Below are positions 5,876-9,938 of a DNA stretch of 9,938 nt, in pieces. The stretch is from Desulfobacula sp. (GTDB lineage: Bacteria; Desulfobacterota; Desulfobacteria; Desulfobacterales; Desulfobacteraceae): assembly GCA_027858355.1 (NCBI GenBank), contig JAQICW010000326.1, positions 1 through 9,938 of the forward strand, given 5' to 3'. The notes under the pieces were generated by a model. The model saw nothing but the letters and a program-made list of their open reading frames with translations, was not told the origin of the DNA and did not search any database. A program made the translations under genes and the position numbers. Numbering within the stretch: the first letter of the stretch is position 1; each line of letters starts with the position of its first letter.

Positions 5876-6367
5876 ATGTCTGGGATAAAAGTCGTTGGCA
5901 TTGATCCGGGATTGGCAGGCACGGGCATTGCTGTTATAGAGGGAAATAAAAAAGAAATTTGTGGGTATTCGTTTGGCAGTATCCCAACAGATGCAAAAGA
6001 CCCGATCCCTTACAGGCTCCACAGAATTTATTCAAAAACACTTGAGTTCCTTTGTCAGGTTAAGCCGGAATATGTGGTTATTGAGGACATATTCTCCCTT
6101 GAAAAATACCCTGGATCAGGTATTATGCTGGGCAAAGTTTCAGGTGTTCTGCTTGTGGCAGCATATAAAGCCGGGCTTGATGTGGTAGAAATCCCTGTAA
6201 GAGAAGTAAAAAAAATTGTTTCCGGCAATGGGAGTGCAGATAAATTTCAGATGGAAAGGGCTGTTCGAAATTTATTAAAACACGAAGAACCTATCAGACC
6301 TTTTCATGCATCAGACGCCCTGGGGCTGGCAATAACCGGATATTACAGGTATAAAAGAAGATTATGA
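5876..6367 (+). CDS. ruvC: RuvC, Holliday junction endonuclease
   Basis: RuvC cuts Holliday junctions symmetrically as a dimer bound to RuvAB during recombination repair. The 163 residues have the RNase-H-like fold motifs in order: GIDPGLAGTG (D10), YVVIEDIF (E70), the DNA-contacting GNGSADKFQM region (117-126) and the C-terminal HASDALGLAI (H144, D147). E. coli has Asp at the H144 position; Thermus-type RuvC proteins have His, so this is a known variant active site and not a lesion. The ATG follows cpoB by eight bases with no strong Shine-Dalgarno. The TGA overlaps the ruvA ATG by four bases (ATGA), pointing to translational coupling. Confidence 0.96.
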   Translation: MSGIKVVGIDPGLAGTGIAVIEGNKKEICGYSFGSIPTDAKDPIPYRLHRIYSKTLEFLCQVKPEYVVIEDIFSLEKYPGSGIMLGKVSGVLLVAAYKAGLDVVEIPVREVKKIVSGNGSADKFQMERAVRNLLKHEEPIRPFHASDALGLAITGYYRYKRRL

Positions 6368-6987
6368 TCGGATTTCTTGAAGGCACTATTCTTCATTTCG
6401 AGTCTGATGGCATTTTACTGCTTGTCGGCAATATTGGATATGAAGTAGTTTTGACGCCTCAGATGGTTGAAAAACTAAGGTCTTCTCAGATAAATGAGGT
6501 ATCCCTGTATATTTATTATCATTTGACAGAAAGACAGCCAAAACCTGTTCTCATTGGTTTTGAAACAATGGGGGACAAAGCGTTTTTTCAAACCTTTATT
6601 ACTGTTGATGCCATAGGACCACTGAAAGCTGTGAAAGCCATGTCCCGGTCCGTGGGTGAGATAGCAGATGCCATTGAAAAAAAAGATGTTACATTTTTAA
6701 CAGGCTTAAGTGGAATTGGTAAAAGAACTGCTGAAAAAATCATCGCAACCCTTCATGGTAAAGTAGAAAAATTTATAGCTGTGACAGATCATGCAGACAA
6801 GATGGACCAGGATAAAATTCCCCTTGATATGCATATAATCAGTCAACAGGTTGCCGACGTTCTTGTAGAGCAGCTTGGACACTCTCCTTTGTCAGCAAAA
6901 AGAATGATCAGCGAGGCCTTTGAAAGGCAAAGCACGATTTCAACCCCGGAAGAACTTTTTGATGAGATTTTTCAGGAGAAAAGATAA
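6364..6987 (+). CDS. ruvA: RuvA, Holliday junction-binding subunit
   Basis: RuvA tetramers hold the four-way junction flat and load RuvB. The 207 residues match the family length (203 in E. coli). The N-terminal OB-fold domain begins MIGFLEGTILHFESDGILLLVGNIGYEV. Domain II has the two helix-hairpin-helix motifs, VDAIGPLKAVKAM (about 82-94) and LSGIGKRTAEKII (about 116-128). After a flexible linker (about 140-155), domain III (about 160-207), which binds RuvB, has DVLVEQLGHSPLSAKRMISEA. It overlaps ruvC by four bases and is followed three bases later by ruvB. Confidence 0.96.
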   Translation: MIGFLEGTILHFESDGILLLVGNIGYEVVLTPQMVEKLRSSQINEVSLYIYYHLTERQPKPVLIGFETMGDKAFFQTFITVDAIGPLKAVKAMSRSVGEIADAIEKKDVTFLTGLSGIGKRTAEKIIATLHGKVEKFIAVTDHADKMDQDKIPLDMHIISQQVADVLVEQLGHSPLSAKRMISEAFERQSTISTPEELFDEIFQEKR

Positions 6988-6990
6988 AAT

Positions 6991-8022
6991 ATGAGTGATG
7001 ATATTATTTCCTATTCTTCTGATAAAAAAGGTATTGTTACATCAAAAAATATCCCCGATGACATATCCCCTGACATTGTATCTTTAAGGCCTACCAGTTT
7101 TAAAGAGTATATTGGTCAGAATGACACGGTTGAAACCTTGAAAATTGCTATACAGGCTGCCAAAATGAGGAATGAATCCCTGGACCACATTTTGCTTCAT
7201 GGGCCTCCTGGTTTAGGCAAGACAACCATCTCTCATATTATTGCCAGTGAAATGGAAAAAAATTTAATCGTTACTTCAGGACCTGCCCTGGAAAAAGGGG
7301 GAGATCTGATCGGCATATTAACCAATCTTGGTGATGGGGATATCTTTTTTATAGATGAAATTCATCGAATTCCAAAGATTGTTGAGGAATTTTTATATCC
7401 TGCCATGGAAGATTTTGCCATTGATTTTATATTTGACAAAGGGATTCATGCCCGGAGCCATCGATACCGGTTAAAGCAGTTTGTCCTTATTGGCGCAACC
7501 ACAAGGGTAGGGCTGTTATCTTCTCCTCTAAGGGATCGATTCGGCATTTTTCGCACCCTTGATTTTTATTCTGTTGAACAATTGGTTGTCATTATTAAGC
7601 GGTCTGCGGCTATTTTTAATGCCCTTATTTCTGAAAATGGTGCCATGGAACTTGCCAGACGGTCCAGGGGAACTCCCAGGATTGCCAATAGATTATTAAA
7701 ACGGGTCAGGGATTATTCCCAGGTAAAATCCCATGGAAAAGTGACAAAGCAGAGTGTGCAGGCTGCCCTTGAACTGGAAGGAATTGATGGGCTGGGGCTT
7801 ACATCTCTTGACAGGCAGTATATAAAAACTATAATAGATTTTTACAAGGGCGGGCCTGTGGGGATTGAAGCCATTGCAGCAACATTGCAGGAAGAAACAG
7901 ACACGCTTGTGGATGTTGTGGAACCTTTTTTATTAAAACTGGGAATGGTCCTTCGAACCTCCAGTGGTAGAAAGGCATCGGAAAAAGCATATCACCATCT
8001 TAAGATTAAACCAGAATTGTGA
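6991..8022 (+). CDS. ruvB: RuvB, Holliday junction branch-migration ATPase
   Basis: RuvB hexamers pump DNA through the RuvA-bound junction. The 343 residues contain the AAA+ motifs in order: Walker [10 protein letters not shown] (71-79), Walker [10 protein letters not shown] (118-126), sensor 1 LIGATTR (166-172), the arginine-finger segment SPLRDRFG (178-185) and sensor 2 [11 protein letters not shown] (226-236). The lid and a C-terminal winged helix follow, with [16 protein letters not shown]. Oddities are in the winged helix. The very common TPRGR before the last helix is TSSGR here, and the Tyr of the usual VYEPYL or VLEPYL segment is replaced (DVVEPFLL). All catalytic residues are present, so it should be active. 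AGGAG at 6974-6978 lies 12 bases before the ATG. Confidence 0.96.
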   Translation: MSDDIISYSSDKKGIVTSKNIPDDISPDIVSLRPTSFKEYIGQNDTVETLKIAIQAAKMRNESLDHILLHGPPGLGKTTISHIIASEMEKNLIVTSGPALEKGGDLIGILTNLGDGDIFFIDEIHRIPKIVEEFLYPAMEDFAIDFIFDKGIHARSHRYRLKQFVLIGATTRVGLLSSPLRDRFGIFRTLDFYSVEQLVVIIKRSAAIFNALISENGAMELARRSRGTPRIANRLLKRVRDYSQVKSHGKVTKQSVQAALELEGIDGLGLTSLDRQYIKTIIDFYKGGPVGIEAIAATLQEETDTLVDVVEPFLLKLGMVLRTSSGRKASEKAYHHLKIKPEL

Positions 8023-8097
8023 ATTTGACATTGTGAATCAGGCAGAATGCTGCCCCCAGAGGACAAGAGAGATTAAACCGGTTAATAAAGGTGAATT

Positions 8098-8898
8098 ATG
8101 GACAAGAGGTCAACAAAGCAGGAAATAGGAATAAGCCAACCCAGACCAAAACCCTACGAGCCTGTGCGAAGACCAAAAATTATTATTGTTGATGATTTTG
8201 GAGAGATGAAATCCGGAGAATATTTAAAAATTCTTGTAAGACTCCTATCTATTATTACTTGTGCCTGTATTGTGGCTGGGGCATTGTTTTATTATGTTTA
8301 TACAGGGTTATCCCGGGAAGCAGTTCTTACAAAAGAAAGGCTTGTCCTGGCTGAAAAAAAGGTCTATGAGCTCACCCGGGAAAAAGAAGTTTTAATGGCA
8401 AGGCTTGTGATGTCTGGGAAAGATCCCGTTACTAAGAAAGAAAATGAACAAGAAAATACACTTGCCGTTGAAAGGATTGAAGAAAAATTTCCTGCCTCTC
8501 CCGAGCCTGAAGATGGGGAAAAGATAATTGAAAAAACCGTTGACCTGGAAAAATTCTCTGTAATAAAGGATGGTGCAACTGGAGATCTTCTGGTTCGATT
8601 TGATATTAGAAATATTTCTAAAGACACTGGAGATGTATCCGGAAGAATATTTATTGTATTAAAATCTGACAATGATTTTGAAGATCAAATGCTGGTTGTG
8701 CCAACCTCAGCCATAAAAAATGGTATCCCTTCTGAATATAGAAAAGGACAATATTTTTCCATTGTCAATTTTAAAACGGTTAAATTCAGGATCAAGCATC
8801 CGGGTGATCCTGAATTTTATAAAAAAGCAAGTGTTTTTGTTTTTAATGAGCAGGCAGATTTGATTTTTGAAAAAGTGATCGACATTAAGGAGAATTAA
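8098..8898 (+). CDS. Unrecognised single-pass membrane protein next to bactofilin
   Basis: I do not recognise a named family. The 266 residues begin with a basic, Pro-rich cytoplasmic stretch (KQEIGISQPRPKPYEPVRRPK) and a conserved-looking IIIVDDFGEM. One membrane helix follows (about 44-69, ILVRLLSIITCACIVAGALFY), then a short heptad-rich helix (about 74-105) and an acidic linker (115-150). The C-terminal beta-rich domain (about 151-264) has the alternating pattern LLVRFDIRNIS, GRIFIVLKS, FKTVKFRIK and ASVFVFN, suggesting an extracytoplasmic Ig-like fold. AAAGGTG (8087-8093) precedes the ATG. It starts 75 bases after ruvB and ends one base before the bactofilin GTG, so the two are almost certainly coexpressed and may work together. 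A role as membrane partner or anchor of the bactofilin is inference. Confidence 0.85.
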   Translation: MDKRSTKQEIGISQPRPKPYEPVRRPKIIIVDDFGEMKSGEYLKILVRLLSIITCACIVAGALFYYVYTGLSREAVLTKERLVLAEKKVYELTREKEVLMARLVMSGKDPVTKKENEQENTLAVERIEEKFPASPEPEDGEKIIEKTVDLEKFSVIKDGATGDLLVRFDIRNISKDTGDVSGRIFIVLKSDNDFEDQMLVVPTSAIKNGIPSEYRKGQYFSIVNFKTVKFRIKHPGDPEFYKKASVFVFNEQADLIFEKVIDIKEN

Positions 8899-8899
8899 A

Positions 8900-9283
8900 G
8901 TGGGGAAGAAAACCTATAAGAATCTTTCAATCATTGATACGGAGCTGAAGATTGAAGGCTCAATTTCAAGCAATGGCACCTTGATTATCAAGGGCCAGGT
9001 TACCGGCACCATTGAAGGAGATGTGGTGATTATTGCAGAGGATGGACGGGTAAACTCCAGTGCCACAAAGGTATCCAGTATTACCATTGGCGGAAATTTT
9101 CAAGGGGATCTGAATGCATCCAAGGAATTAATTGTCCTTTCCACAGGGATTTGTTCAGGCAAGGTGACATGTAAAGATCTTATTGTTGAAAATGGTGGGA
9201 TTTTAAATGCTGAGGTATTCTGTAAGACAGCTAATAGTTTATTGGCAGAAAAAGAGCCCCCCCCTTTGGGCACAGTGAATTAA
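8900..9283 (+). CDS. Bactofilin (polymer-forming cytoskeletal protein)
   Basis: Bactofilins form nucleotide-independent filaments of beta-helical subunits that scaffold cell-wall or polar structures, usually at the inner membrane. The 127 residues have a short N-terminal tail and then the parallel beta-helix pattern of Gly-spaced hydrophobic rungs: LKIEGSISSNGTLIIKGQVTGTIEG, ITIGGNFQGDLNASKELIV, STGICSGKVTCKDLIVENGGILNAEVFC. The length is typical. The start is GTG at 8900 with AAGGAG (8887-8892) seven bases before it. The C-terminal tail KEPPPLGTVN is encoded in part by a run of eight C (9257-9264). Pairing with the membrane protein upstream suggests a membrane-tethered scaffold; the specific cell process is unknown. 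Confidence 0.92.
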   Translation: MGKKTYKNLSIIDTELKIEGSISSNGTLIIKGQVTGTIEGDVVIIAEDGRVNSSATKVSSITIGGNFQGDLNASKELIVLSTGICSGKVTCKDLIVENGGILNAEVFCKTANSLLAEKEPPPLGTVN

Positions 9284-9307
9284 AAGAAAATGAAATTTAG
9301 ATTTTGC

Positions 9308-9336
9308 TTGACATCAGCATGAAACTTATGTAAATA
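9308..9336 (+). promoter_or_regulatory. Sigma-70-type promoter for rplM-rpsI
   Basis: TTGACA (9308-9313), a 17-base spacer and TAAATA (9331-9336) form a near-ideal housekeeping promoter in the gap between the bactofilin stop and rplM. No convincing terminator separates it from the bactofilin gene. A short AAAAT/ATTTT inverted repeat at about 9288-9305 is too weak to count. Confidence 0.7.
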
Positions 9337-9358
9337 TTGCTGATTGTGTTTATGAATT

Positions 9359-9363
9359 AGGAG
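9359..9363 (+). promoter_or_regulatory. Shine-Dalgarno AGGAG for rplM, with two possible TTG starts
   Basis: AGGAG is two bases from the TTG at 9366 and eleven from the in-frame TTG at 9375. Neither spacing is ideal, and no in-frame ATG or GTG is available. Confidence 0.55.
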
Positions 9364-9365
9364 CT

Positions 9366-9809
9366 TTGAAGAAATTGAAAAAATATACATATAGTGCAAA
9401 AAGATCAGATAATAAAGAAAATTGGTGTATTGTTGATGCAAAGGATAAAATTCTTGGCAGACTGGCCTCCCAGGTGGCATATAGAATCCGGGGGAAGCAC
9501 AATCCACTCTTCACGCCCCATGTGGATATGGGGGACTGGGTTATTGTGATAAATGCCGATAAAGTCCGTTTGACAGGTAATAAATTGGAACAGAAAACAT
9601 ATTACCGTCACTCAGGATATATAGGCAGTATTAAATCTGATACTGCAAAAGAATTGTTTGAGAAAAAACCTAATGAGGTTCTTAAAAAGGCGATTAAGGG
9701 GATGCTCCCTAAAAATCGGCTCGGTAGAAAACTTGGCAAAAAATTATTTGTCTACGCAGGTGATCAGCATCCCCATGCTGCGCAAAAACCTGAAGCGATT
9801 GAAATTTAA
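9366..9809 (+). CDS. rplM: 50S ribosomal protein L13
   Basis: L13 is an early-assembling protein of the large ribosomal subunit. The frame encodes 147 residues from the TTG at 9366, against about 142 in most bacteria. Family signatures are clear: WCIVDAKDKILGRLASQVA, RGKHNPLFTPHVDMGD, VINADKVRLTGNKLEQKTYYRHSGYIG, and the near-invariant KGMLPKNRLGRKLGKKLFVYAGDQHPH. Starting at the second TTG (9375) would give MKKYTYSAK, closer to the usual MKTYSAK-like L13 N-terminus and to the standard length, so the true start may be 9375. It has its own promoter and, as usual, is followed by rpsI. Confidence 0.95.
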   Translation: MKKLKKYTYSAKRSDNKENWCIVDAKDKILGRLASQVAYRIRGKHNPLFTPHVDMGDWVIVINADKVRLTGNKLEQKTYYRHSGYIGSIKSDTAKELFEKKPNEVLKKAIKGMLPKNRLGRKLGKKLFVYAGDQHPHAAQKPEAIEI

Positions 9810-9834
9810 GGAAAAAAGGACGCGATAATTATCA

Positions 9835-9938
9835 ATGGAAAGTGGAAACGTATTTTATGCGACGGGCAAGAGAAAAGATTCTGTAGCCAAGGTATGGTTA
9901 GCACCCGGCAATGGTAAGGTTGTGGTCAATAATAAAGA
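9835..9938 (+). CDS. rpsI: 30S ribosomal protein S9, N-terminal part (runs off window)
   Basis: The first 34 residues are visible and read [20 protein letters not shown], then [14 protein letters not shown]. This matches the S9 N-terminal domain (YxGTGRRKxSVARVxLxPGxGxxxxN). An in-frame stop at 9826-9828 and the lack of other start codons fix the ATG at 9835. The nearest purine-rich sequence, AAAGGA (9815-9820), is rather far, at 14 bases. It lies 25 bases after rplM, in the universal rplM-rpsI order. Confidence 0.95.
   Translation, partial: MESGNVFYATGKRKDSVAKVWLAPGNGKVVVNNK

Noticed and set aside
5581..5928. Minus-strand open frame opposite the end of cpoB
   Set aside because: It overlaps the conserved TPR region and the ruvC start in antisense and has no domain signature.
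8025..8053. TTGACA after ruvB as a promoter for the membrane protein gene
   Set aside because: No acceptable -10 hexamer lies 15-19 bases downstream; the region there is GC-rich (GGCAGAATGCTGCCCCC).
8041..8054. GGCAG/CTGCC hairpin between ruvB and the membrane protein gene as a terminator
   Set aside because: The stem is only 5 bp and is followed by CCCAGAGG with no T-tract.

Overview
The window reads as an ordinary chromosomal stretch of a Gram-negative anaerobe of the Desulfobacterales type (Desulfobacter/Desulfobacula-like). That placement is an inference from protein flavour and gene content: a Desulfobacterota-style Pal with a long charged helix, a bactofilin, and a moderate-to-low GC look. 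No species call can be made from the sequence alone. All real genes lie on the + strand.

Layout: (1) 1-494, the C-terminal end of groEL with its Gly-Gly-Met tail, closed by a very strong rho-independent terminator (527-571). (2) 495-865, a 371-base gap without a gene. It holds the terminator, a perfect 11-bp inverted repeat, an element of about 170 bp with imperfect terminal inverted repeats and a large internal hairpin (MITE- or REP-like), and then a promoter candidate. (3) 866-5867, a complete tol-pal cluster: tolQ, tolR, a TolA/TonB-like protein, tolB, pal and cpoB (ybgF). Together these make the proton-motive-force-driven trans-envelope machine that holds the outer membrane to peptidoglycan during division. 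(4) 5876-8022, ruvC-ruvA-ruvB, the complete Holliday-junction resolvasome, 8 bases behind cpoB. (5) 8098-9283, an unrecognised membrane-anchored protein followed at once by a bactofilin. (6) A good promoter (9308-9336), then rplM (L13) and the start of rpsI (S9), which runs off the window.

The most striking observation is in tolQ. The reading frame is intact and family-like over 236 codons but carries one in-frame UGA at codon 75 (1088-1090), and recognisable TolQ sequence resumes immediately after it in the same frame. This is a nonsense-type change, not a frameshift. At least four other genes here end in UGA, so the code has not been globally reassigned. Possible explanations are selenocysteine insertion or another recoding event (Desulfobacterales are rich in selenoproteins), a real inactivating mutation, or a base-call error. 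Sequence alone cannot decide, and the hairpin downstream of the UGA is only weak.

Secondary points are the repeat element between groEL and tolQ, a perfect 12-bp-arm palindrome directly abutting the start of cpoB and leaving only non-ATG starts, the unrecognised gene paired with the bactofilin, and small departures from consensus in RuvB.
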